A stretch of DNA of 6,798 nt from Eubacteriales bacterium (GCA_030527765.1 JAUNAE010000206.1:1-6798), one strand, 5' to 3'. Shown: positions 1-5,724, counted from the first letter of the stretch. The notes: generated by a model from the sequence alone, not told the origin. Numbers and translations are program-made.

Positions 1-914
1 TGCCTACCGGACAAAAAGCAAAGTCCTATAAAGAAAATATGGAGTACAAACGTGGCAACAGTTGGAAAGCAAAACTTAAGTACAATGTTGATCGAGCCAT
101 TTGGACTTCTGTCTCTTACGATGAATTCCTTATGAAGATGAAAGAGGCTGGATACGAAATCAGGCATGGAAAGTATCTGGCCTTCCGTGCCCCGGAGCAA
201 AAGCATTTTACCAATGTCAAAACACTGGGAGCCTATTATGCAGAGGACAGTATCTTAAGACGACTGGAGAAGAACCGACACAAAGCGCGCATTCCTCAGA
301 ATGCTTCCTTCAAAGTCAGGATGTTTGTGGAGATGACTTCCTATGTTGCTGACGGAAATCGTCCCGGTTTTGAACATTGGGCACAGAGAAATAATCTGAA
401 AGAAGCAGCAAAGACTTTCAGCTATCTCTCGCAGCATAATCTGTTGAACTACGAAGAATTCCAAAATCATATTTCAGATCTGGAAGCTTCCATTCAAGCT
501 GCAGATGGTCAGATTCGTCAAACACAGCAGGCTATTCAAAATCAGAAAATCATTAAGAAGCACTGTGAAGTCTATCGTGCCTGCCGTGATGTGGTTCGTG
601 CCGAGAAAGATGCTCCGGACAAAGCACTCTACCGCAAACAGCACCAAGCAGAATATCAGCTTCATGATGCTACCTTAAAAGAACTGGCAGAGCTTGGCAT
701 CCACAAACTTCCATCTGCAGAAAAACTTCAGCGTCAGCAAATGGAGTTGGAAGACGAACTTGCCTCAGCAAAAAAAGAAAAGCAGGATCTCCAGAAACAA
801 CAGAAGACCCTGCAGGTAATTGAACACAATTTTGATGCGATGATCCGTGAAGCTGGCATTAAGGTTCCTGATAAGGAGCCAGCACCAAAAACACCGGAAG
901 ATGTTTTATCATAA
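1..914 (+). CDS. Relaxase / mobilization nuclease, C-terminal part (5' end outside window)
   Basis: This is the C-terminal portion of a conjugative relaxase, the enzyme that nicks the transfer origin and pilots the single strand to the recipient. The frame is open from the first complete codon at position 3, which encodes PTGQKAKSYKEN before the ATG at 39. That ATG is therefore internal and the gene enters from the left edge. The motif AKSYKE...SWKAKLK...D is typical of the segment just after the catalytic domain in Firmicutes ICE relaxases. The following GYEIRHGKYLAFRAPEQ and the KTLGAYYAEDSI stretch are also family hallmarks. The catalytic tyrosine and histidine triad would lie upstream and are not seen. 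Two helical, Glu/Gln/Lys-rich stretches (about residues 138-175 and 225-262 counted from the ATG at 39) look like coiled coils. The gene ends tail-to-tail with a - strand gene, with overlapping stop codons. Seen: frame and motifs. Inferred: the relaxase role. Confidence 0.88.
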   Translation, partial: PTGQKAKSYKENMEYKRGNSWKAKLKYNVDRAIWTSVSYDEFLMKMKEAGYEIRHGKYLAFRAPEQKHFTNVKTLGAYYAEDSILRRLEKNRHKARIPQNASFKVRMFVEMTSYVADGNRPGFEHWAQRNNLKEAAKTFSYLSQHNLLNYEEFQNHISDLEASIQAADGQIRQTQQAIQNQKIIKKHCEVYRACRDVVRAEKDAPDKALYRKQHQAEYQLHDATLKELAELGIHKLPSAEKLQRQQMELEDELASAKKEKQDLQKQQKTLQVIEHNFDAMIREAGIKVPDKEPAPKTPEDVLS

Positions 915-1208
915 AATGAAATCTTCTTCCAGGAGATATTTTTCATAATCCACACGGATCAGTTCCTGCTCACCAACATACTTCGCTGATTGAAAAGCCA
1001 TATGGCCAGCCCATCCTACATGACTGATCGTCCAATCACGATTCACCACATAGAGGTTGTTTCCCGGTCTGGCCGTTGGCTTTTCTCCATCTCCAAATGT
1101 AAATCCTTCATTCTCTGCGTCCTGCAGGAACCTTCTCGCAATCACTTCATCTTTCAGATACACATACACTTTTCCATTCAGTTTTGATAATTCAGTTACG
1201 TTACGCAT
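909..1208 (-). CDS. Small conserved-looking protein of unknown function under riboswitch control (99 aa)
   Basis: I do not recognise a named family. The 99-residue soluble protein has no signal peptide or membrane segment. It opens with an alternating hydrophobic stretch (GKVYVYLKDEVIARRFLQDAENEGF), followed by a Gly/Pro turn region (FGDGEKPTARPG), a beta-like NLYVVNRDWTISHVGWAGHMAF, and IRVDYEKYL. This reads as a compact alpha/beta fold. I have an impression of similar short proteins in Lachnospiraceae mobile elements, unverified. The start is ATG at 1208-1206, with a near-perfect AGGAGG (1218-1223) nine bases upstream. The gene is the only one downstream of the promoter, SAM-clan aptamer and terminator in 1256-1428, so its expression is probably set by transcription attenuation. 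Its TGA (911-909) overlaps the last sense codon of the convergent relaxase gene, and no terminator separates the two. That it is a real gene is well supported; its function is unknown. Confidence 0.8.
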   Translation of the reverse strand: MRNVTELSKLNGKVYVYLKDEVIARRFLQDAENEGFTFGDGEKPTARPGNNLYVVNRDWTISHVGWAGHMAFQSAKYVGEQELIRVDYEKYLLEEDFIL

Positions 1209-1217
1209 GCTCTCATG

Positions 1218-1248
1218 CCTCCTCTTCGATATATGATCCTACGAAGAG
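1218..1248 (-). promoter_or_regulatory. Shine-Dalgarno AGGAGG with adjacent hairpin
   Basis: The RBS AGGAGG (1218-1223 on the + strand as cctcct) sits 9 nt before the ATG of the 99-aa gene. A perfect 7-bp stem, CUCUUCG (1248-1242) with CGAAGAG (1228-1222), encloses a 13-nt AU-rich loop just upstream and covers two bases of the RBS. It may only insulate the RBS, or it may modulate initiation after terminator read-through. The stem is seen; the regulatory role is inferred. Confidence 0.5.
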
Positions 1249-1255
1249 TGGCAAT

Positions 1256-1288
1256 AAAAAAAGACTCCCATCGTTTCCGACAGGAGCC
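1256..1288 (-). terminator. Rho-independent terminator, expression platform of the riboswitch
   Basis: On the - strand, GGCUCCUGUCG (1288-1278) pairs with CGAUGGGAGUC (1273-1263). This makes an 11-bp stem with some G-U pairs, closed by a GAAA tetraloop (1277-1274) and followed immediately by seven U (1262-1256). It lies between the aptamer and the 99-aa gene, so it is an attenuator of that gene and not an end-of-operon terminator. Its 5' arm, extended by one loop base (1284-1277, CCUGUCGG), can instead pair over 8 bp with CCGAUGGG (1317-1310), which includes most of the 3' strand of aptamer helix P1. Confidence 0.85.
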
Positions 1289-1308
1289 AATAATCACAAA
1301 CACATCAC

Positions 1309-1391
1309 ACCCATCGGTCAAGCTTTAGCACCTTGCTAATGCAGGTTGCTGTGCGGTCATTGAGCTTGTCTCTCGCGCACTCTTTATAGGT
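1309..1391 (-). ncRNA. SAM-clan riboswitch aptamer (SAM-I / SAM-IV-like)
   Basis: The 83-nt - strand RNA has the signature of the S-adenosylmethionine riboswitch clan. P1 is ACCUAU (1391-1386) with AUGGGU (1314-1309). The J1/2 joining strand reads AAGAG, as in SAM-I. P2 is GUGCG/CGCAC, with a kink-turn-like interior (CGA-GAG facing CUC-AAUGA). The core GCAACC and AAGGUGCUAA flank a short P3 (UGC-AUUA-GCA with a bulged A). The P2 loop CAAGC can form a perfect 5-bp pseudoknot with GCUUG downstream of P3. There is almost nothing between the pseudoknot strand and P1, so the SAM-I P4 helix is missing, as in SAM-IV and SAM-I/IV variants. The transcription start predicted from the promoter (about 1392) falls exactly at P1. 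The match is by eye against remembered consensus. Ligand identity (SAM) is inferred from the clan. Confidence 0.8.
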
Positions 1392-1398
1392 CGTTTTC

Positions 1399-1428
1399 AT
1401 TATAACGAGCGTACTGCTTATTCGTCAA
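1399..1428 (-). promoter_or_regulatory. Sigma-A-type promoter for the riboswitch/99-aa transcript
   Basis: On the - strand, TTGACG (1428-1423) and TATAAT (1404-1399) are separated by 18 nt. The -10 is a perfect consensus and the -35 matches five of six bases. The predicted start about seven bases downstream (near 1392) coincides with the first bases of aptamer helix P1. The -35 lies within the last codons of the upstream 92-aa gene (Val-Asp-Glu-stop), so this promoter makes the 99-aa gene a separately controlled unit at the end of the operon. Confidence 0.8.
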
Positions 1429-1696
1429 CAGGCACATCTGCCATTTCTGGTGCGACTTCCACCGCATCCATATCACTGGCAGGATCAATCAATGCTTCTT
1501 TCTTTGCCTGGAAGTATTCACGATTCGTGCAACTCTCAAGCTGACGGGCAAGATTCTCAAGGAGTTCCAGCATCTCCGGATCCTCACTTGTGCTTTTCAG
1601 TTCCTCCATTGATCTATGCATTTCACGGACGACTTTGGTCTTGCCACCTTCATAACAGTTCAGGATCATTTTCTGTTCTTCTGTAAGTCTCATCAT
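1418..1696 (-). CDS. Small acidic protein, transposon-transfer-assisting-family-like (92 aa)
   Basis: The 92-residue protein starts MRLTEEQKMILNCYEGG, followed by a helical region (about residues 20-70) with DPEMLELLENLARQLES and TNREYFQ, then a disordered acidic tail ending VAPEMADVPVDE. The pattern 'T-E-E-x-x-x-I-x-x-Y', a helix with 'DPEM...A...LE', then 'T..E(Y/F)' resembles the short transposon-transfer-assisting proteins of Firmicutes ICEs, but is longer at the C-terminus. That assignment is from memory and moderate. The start ATG (1696-1694) overlaps the TGA of the upstream polyvalent protein as ATGA, a classic translational-coupling arrangement. An AAGGGAG ribosome site lies about 10 nt upstream inside the preceding gene. 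A second in-frame ATG follows immediately and could be used instead. The 3' end carries the -35 of the riboswitch promoter. No catalytic motif is visible, so a structural or regulatory transfer role is inferred. Confidence 0.75.
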   Translation of the reverse strand: MMRLTEEQKMILNCYEGGKTKVVREMHRSMEELKSTSEDPEMLELLENLARQLESCTNREYFQAKKEALIDPASDMDAVEVAPEMADVPVDE

Positions 1697-4600
1697 GCTA
1701 ACTCAACTCCCTTCTGCGGACTATCTTTTTCCGGCTTTTTTGCAATCTCTTTTTTCTTCTCCTGTAATCTGGCATGGATCGATTTTTTCGGAGCTTCATC
1801 AACAGGAGTAACTTTTGCAGGTTTTGTCTGCGTTGCAGCTTTCCCCTCTTTACCGGAAGGAATTGCCTTTGTACTCTCCTCTACGATAGCCGTACTTGCT
1901 TGTTCTTCCAGACTGACGAACTGCTGCAGATAGGGAAGTGCATGTTCCTGAGTGTCACGAAGCTCTGCTATATAGGACTGGAAGTAATCTGCTCCCTGGC
2001 CTTTCTTGTAATCAAGCCAGGACTGATTGTGCAGATGCTCCTCTACTTCCTGCTGCAGATTATCAATAAGGCCGCCACGTCCATCGCCGATAAACGCAGT
2101 GCCTGCCACTTTCTTCATCTGATCTTCTTCGGCATAAATGATTTCATAGGATACGATAAGTACTCTGGCTTCTTTGGGATGATCATCGTTAAAATCAACC
2201 TGTCTTTCATCTGCTGCACGAATTCTGCTATCGGCTTCTGCAAGAGGAATCATACTGCCATCTTTGAATTCAGGATCCTGGCTGAACTGAATCTTTACCA
2301 TCGGCTGAATCTCATCCGTAAGTTCCGGCGTATACGCTTTCAGTTTTTCAAGTAAAGCTTCTGCTTTTGGTGCCAGGTCCCTGCTTTCTTCTTTCACATC
2401 TTTCAGGAGTGCTGCGTATTCCTGCATGCCATTTCCAGCCAACAGGTTATATTTAATCTCCATCAATAAATCTTCTGGATTTTCGACCTGATCCATAAAT
2501 TCATATGCATCGAATTCTTTTGCAAGATCCATAAGCGCTCCGGCAAGTTCTTCTGTTGTCATGTGCTCCGGATAAAAACTCTCTTTGATTTCTGCAGGTG
2601 CTATAAATCGATACTCAGGAAATGCTTCTCTGATAAGTTCCAAAGCTTCTCTTGCAAGAGGATGAACCGCCAGTGCTTTCACATAATCCAGATTTCCGCC
2701 TTCGATGACGGATCCCTCTACCAGAGGAAATGCATAGCCATCATATTCTTCCAGAGATTCATCGTGGATCTCCACACCCATAGCATTTCCATAGTAAGCA
2801 AGTCTTGGATCCTGCCGAATCTCTTTGTATTTATCTACAGCTTCCGCAAGAGTCAGGCCCTCATAACAGGCCTGCATGCTGTGGAACTCTTCGCAGACTG
2901 CTGCATAAAAAGTCATGCTGGCTCCGGTCTGCTCCTGATATCTGGCAGCTTCCACACGAATCATTTCACGGCGTTCCTTCTCTCCATATCCATTGTTCAG
3001 AACATTATCAACCATGTTGTAATTCTGTTCCTCCATTTCCTCCACCTTTGCAAGTGGACGATACTGCTGCTGCGGTGAAGTTTCCTGCACCACTCCAGCC
3101 ATACTCTTAGGATCATCACGATTAAATTCAAGGGTCATCTCATGAAGATAGCTAAAGGAAATACGCCTCATTCTACTGTTGCCATCGATATTTCCCTGCA
3201 CCGGTAAGCGGGTATAAGTTCCTGTCTCTGAATTGAAAACAGGTTCTCGTAAATCCTGAACGATATCCTTCGCAGCTCTCATAAGATCCACGTCGCTCTC
3301 ATATCTGCCGCCATCGATCAGCTGATAGTGTTCAGAATAGATCGAGTAATCATAACCGCCATCTGTTTTATGGATCTGCAGATAACGGTCCGCTATCTGA
3401 AATGCTGCTTCTCGAATTTCTTCCGGACGCTCATAAAAACGATCCATGAATTCCTCGGTCACATCCGTAAAGCCGAAGCTGTCTACAAAAAATGCCCTAA
3501 CCTCACCATCTCTGTTTATAACCACGATATCGCTGACAGAAAGCGAATGTCCCTGGAAATCTTCTGGGCGATCAATGTTAAAACGCTCATAAATCGTATC
3601 CAAAGTATCTTCTTCTGTCAGTGACGCCACATATTCCAGACGGTAATCTTCACGGTTAAGCTCCATTTCTTCTGACTCCATGAAGTCATGACTCAGGAAA
3701 ATATAATCTCTCCCATTACCTTCCGGATCAATCTGATAGATACCAAACTGATTTTCCGGCATATAAAGAAGCTGTGTTTCTTCCAGTGAAGTCATCTCCT
3801 CATGCAGATCTTTTTCTGCTCGAAGTTCCACATAAGCCCTCATCTGATCTTTTGGCATTCGAAGCCATGCATCATCTGGCATTTCCATAACCTGATCTTC
3901 TGTGACTTCTTCGAATCTACCTTTGCTGACAGATGCATATACTGTCTGCCCCAGGACAATTGCTTCCAGAGCATCTGCCTTGTCCATATAGGCAAATCGC
4001 ATTTCCTCCATCTCTTCACTGATGCCGGTGATGATCTCACCTGCAGTATCTTTGATTACCTGAAGGGATGCTGTAAGCTCCGGAAGTTCTTTATTTCTGG
4101 ACCAGGATGCCACATAACCCCAACTGTTGGCGCTGGTGTCGATACCGAAATAAGAGCTGACTACTGCAGCAATGCTCTCTGCCTCCACCTCCATGGTTCT
4201 CTGATCCTTGCCTCTGGCTTTTGCGGATTCCTTCAGGTTATTGGGATCCAGTGCATGAAGTTTGGCATGCGCTAACTCGTGGATCATGGCAGCCATTGTC
4301 TGTGTCTCACTCATATCCTCGTTGATAGCAATACGCTTCTCTACCTGATGGTAATAGCCATCTTTTCCTTCCATCTCCTCAAATCCCACAGGGACCGGAG
4401 AAATGTTTCTGATAGCCTGCACAAAATCCTGATATCTATCTACATTCCCTTCCAGTTCATCCACCAGAGTAGGAAGAGGCGGACCACTGGTCTGCGAAAT
4501 ATCAAATACATTCGTCACGCGAAATGCAGGTACCGTCACTTCCACAATTTCTTTTCGAACAGAACCATCCGGATTACGAAGTGGCTGACCGGTCGCCTGA

Positions 4601-4920
4601 TCAATCATATCCACTTCCTTTTTTCTCTGATAAGTCATAGGTGCAAAGATCTTAATGGCCTTCTCCCCACGATTTACTTGACGACCAAAGTTCTTCTGCC
4701 AGGCAGTATAACCGGCAACCATAGATGCCTGACCACCAGTCTGCATGGCAATGAGGATTGTGTTGTTGACCGAATAGTGAGTAAAATGAGACATCACTTT
4801 AAGGTACTGGGCGTATTTCTCTGATTCGAATACACTGGAAATTCCATCCTGCAATTTCTGCGTCAATTCCTCTACCTGCTGTTGGCGCTGTTCATTGGTT
4901 AATGTATATCTGTTTGCCAT
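1693..4920 (-). CDS. ArdC-like antirestriction / zincin metallopeptidase polyvalent protein with YodL and LPD-type domains (1075 aa)
   Basis: The N-terminus (about residues 10-145) matches the ArdC-type ssDNA-binding domain: YLKVMSHFTHYSVNNTILI, then Y-x-x-W-x-x-x-x-R-x-V-x-x-G-E-K-A-I-K-I and AFRVTNVFDISQT. A zincin-like metallopeptidase follows, with HELAH at 214-218 (His214, Glu215, His218) and a likely third ligand in EVEAES (244-249). ArdC-type proteins protect incoming single-stranded DNA and counter host restriction. Next comes a YodL-like domain (about 390-492; IYERFNIDRPEDF and GHSLSVSDIVV), then an LPD16-like segment (about 494-557; IADRYLQIHKTDGGYDYSIY). Residues 630-770 and 875-1005 look like further polyvalent-protein domains I cannot name. 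A low-complexity tail ends in PKKSIHARLQEKKK, shared with the upstream RadC-like protein. The ATG (4920-4918) has AGGAG 8 nt upstream. The gene lies 23 nt after that protein and overlaps the next by ATGA. Confidence 0.87.
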   Translation of the reverse strand: MANRYTLTNEQRQQQVEELTQKLQDGISSVFESEKYAQYLKVMSHFTHYSVNNTILIAMQTGGQASMVAGYTAWQKNFGRQVNRGEKAIKIFAPMTYQRKKEVDMIDQATGQPLRNPDGSVRKEIVEVTVPAFRVTNVFDISQTSGPPLPTLVDELEGNVDRYQDFVQAIRNISPVPVGFEEMEGKDGYYHQVEKRIAINEDMSETQTMAAMIHELAHAKLHALDPNNLKESAKARGKDQRTMEVEAESIAAVVSSYFGIDTSANSWGYVASWSRNKELPELTASLQVIKDTAGEIITGISEEMEEMRFAYMDKADALEAIVLGQTVYASVSKGRFEEVTEDQVMEMPDDAWLRMPKDQMRAYVELRAEKDLHEEMTSLEETQLLYMPENQFGIYQIDPEGNGRDYIFLSHDFMESEEMELNREDYRLEYVASLTEEDTLDTIYERFNIDRPEDFQGHSLSVSDIVVINRDGEVRAFFVDSFGFTDVTEEFMDRFYERPEEIREAAFQIADRYLQIHKTDGGYDYSIYSEHYQLIDGGRYESDVDLMRAAKDIVQDLREPVFNSETGTYTRLPVQGNIDGNSRMRRISFSYLHEMTLEFNRDDPKSMAGVVQETSPQQQYRPLAKVEEMEEQNYNMVDNVLNNGYGEKERREMIRVEAARYQEQTGASMTFYAAVCEEFHSMQACYEGLTLAEAVDKYKEIRQDPRLAYYGNAMGVEIHDESLEEYDGYAFPLVEGSVIEGGNLDYVKALAVHPLAREALELIREAFPEYRFIAPAEIKESFYPEHMTTEELAGALMDLAKEFDAYEFMDQVENPEDLLMEIKYNLLAGNGMQEYAALLKDVKEESRDLAPKAEALLEKLKAYTPELTDEIQPMVKIQFSQDPEFKDGSMIPLAEADSRIRAADERQVDFNDDHPKEARVLIVSYEIIYAEEDQMKKVAGTAFIGDGRGGLIDNLQQEVEEHLHNQSWLDYKKGQGADYFQSYIAELRDTQEHALPYLQQFVSLEEQASTAIVEESTKAIPSGKEGKAATQTKPAKVTPVDEAPKKSIHARLQEKKKEIAKKPEKDSPQKGVELA

Positions 4921-4937
4921 TCGTTTTTCTCCTTTCC

Positions 4938-4957
4938 GACCGGCTATAATTCCGGTC
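4938..4957 (-). repeat. Perfect 6-bp inverted repeat at the RadC-like / ArdC-like gene junction
   Basis: GACCGG and CCGGTC flank an 8-nt spacer containing the TAG stop (4946-4944) of the RadC-like gene. The hairpin ends 8 nt before the AGGAG ribosome site of the polyvalent protein gene. On the - strand no U-tract follows, so it is not a terminator in the operon direction. It could affect mRNA stability or coupling between the two genes. The structure is seen; the role is guessed. Confidence 0.4.
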
Positions 4958-5597
4958 CTTTTGTTTTCTTAATTCCTGACGCCTTGGTCTTACTCATCTG
5001 TGTCAGTTTCTTTTTCTCTGCCAGCGAAGCCTTGATGGACTTCTTTGGCTTTTCTGTTTCTGCTTTCTTATAACCATATTTCTCTGCTTCCTTTTCTGCC
5101 ACCTTCAGATCTACATCCGAAAGATTCGTAGAATAGCGGATATCATCCATGGGAAGAATGTCCTTTTCCCGGAAGGAATAATAGAAATCATTCTGGCCAA
5201 TGATTATATGATCCACTACTGGAATGCCTGCCATCATGCAGAGCTGCTGCATGCGATTGGTAATAGCAATATCCTCCCTGGATGGCTCCAGACTGCCACT
5301 TGGGTGGTTGTGAAACATCATGATAGCGGCAGCATTCGACAAAAAAGCCGCCTTCAACACTTCCCTCGGATGAACGATGGATTGATTGAGGCAGCCCACA
5401 CTTACGATTGTCATATTGATCGGTACATTGTCGTTTCGAAGATGTACCACTCCTACAACTTCCCTGTCATAGTCCTTGAAGGCATCTCCCAGAATGCGGA
5501 TGGCATCCTGGGGATTCTGAATCTTCTCATCACTAAGAAGAGGTGCCTCTCGGATCATACGCACAGATACCTGATCAAGACCGTATCTCTCGCTCAC
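4944..5597 (-). CDS. RadC-like JAB/JAMM-domain protein of a mobile element (217 aa)
   Basis: A RadC/MPN-type domain spans about residues 27-150. The JAMM metal-binding set is intact: Glu46 upstream, then H96-N-H98-P-S-G and Asp109, exactly H-x-H-x10-D, followed by the conserved VVDHIIIG (127-134). Housekeeping RadC has an N-terminal helix-hairpin-helix region. This protein has only a short leader (QVSVRMIREAPL), which is the form found in ICEs and plasmids. The substrate is unknown for the family; a role in DNA processing or protein deconjugation during transfer is speculative. The C-terminus (about 165-217) is lysine-rich and carries PKKSIKASLAEKKK, also present at the end of the downstream ArdC-like protein. 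The start is GTG (5597-5595), preceded by AGAGGTG seven bases upstream. It overlaps the small ORF before it by 23 nt, suggesting translational coupling. Confidence 0.88.
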   Translation of the reverse strand: MSERYGLDQVSVRMIREAPLLSDEKIQNPQDAIRILGDAFKDYDREVVGVVHLRNDNVPINMTIVSVGCLNQSIVHPREVLKAAFLSNAAAIMMFHNHPSGSLEPSREDIAITNRMQQLCMMAGIPVVDHIIIGQNDFYYSFREKDILPMDDIRYSTNLSDVDLKVAEKEAEKYGYKKAETEKPKKSIKASLAEKKKLTQMSKTKASGIKKTKGPEL

Positions 5598-5724
5598 CTT
5601 CAGTCACCTCTTTCTCCAGTGGAATCTGCAGAATGAATTCCTCTCCTTTCAGCTCCTCCAAACTTTGCCGAATCATGTCGGAAAGCGTCGAATTATCTCG
5701 ATTCCTGTATTCTCTTTTTTCCAT
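5575..5724 (-). CDS. Small overlapping ORF between sortase and RadC-like genes (49 aa, hypothetical)
   Basis: A 49-codon ORF runs from ATG (5724-5722) to TGA (5577-5575). Its product begins MEKREYRNRDNSTLSDMI and contains SLEELKGEEFILQIPLEKE. It overlaps the end of the sortase gene by 32 nt and the start of the RadC-like gene by 23 nt. It fills what would otherwise be the only sizeable gap in this part of the operon. An AAGG ribosome site lies about 7 nt upstream of the ATG. The amphipathic helix followed by an 'EEF-I-L-x-I-P-L' strand resembles small uncharacterised proteins I associate with these elements, but I cannot name a family. Nothing suggests a signal peptide or membrane segment. 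A real gene is more likely than not, since its start and stop tile the junction; a non-coding alternative remains possible because it is so short. Confidence 0.62.
   Translation of the reverse strand: MEKREYRNRDNSTLSDMIRQSLEELKGEEFILQIPLEKEVTEGEREIRS

Noticed and set aside
39..41. ATG at 39 as the start of the relaxase-like gene
   Set aside because: The same frame is open to the window edge and the residues before it (AKSYKE) belong to the conserved relaxase sequence, so this is an internal methionine of a truncated gene.
1263..1391. Leader RNA as a T-box, cobalamin or other riboswitch class, or as an oriT
   Set aside because: There is no T-box AGGGUGGNACCGCG-like sequence and no cobalamin B12-box. 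The GCAACC/AAGGUGCUAA core with matching pseudoknot fits the SAM clan specifically. Inverted repeats here are explained by the aptamer and terminator, and relaxase-associated oriT would be expected upstream of the relaxase, outside the window.
1774..3110. Several + strand ORFs of 100-190 codons opposite the large - strand gene
   Set aside because: They are Phe/Cys/Ile/His-rich translations typical of antisense frames, have no ribosome sites, and lie entirely within a well-supported - strand gene with recognisable domains.
3840..4040. 66-codon - strand ORF nested in another frame of the large gene
   Set aside because: It is fully internal to the polyvalent protein gene, without a ribosome site or recognisable sequence.
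4279..4824. 181-codon + strand ORF opposite the ArdC domain
   Set aside because: It is antisense to the conserved ArdC/metallopeptidase coding region and its composition has no protein-like features.
4938..4965. Palindrome plus downstream T-rich sequence as a + strand terminator
   Set aside because: No + strand gene precedes it; the only supported genes around it are on the - strand.
4944..5597. RadC-like gene as the chromosomal housekeeping radC
   Set aside because: It lacks the N-terminal helix-hairpin-helix portion, has a basic element-type C-terminal tail, and sits within an ICE operon.
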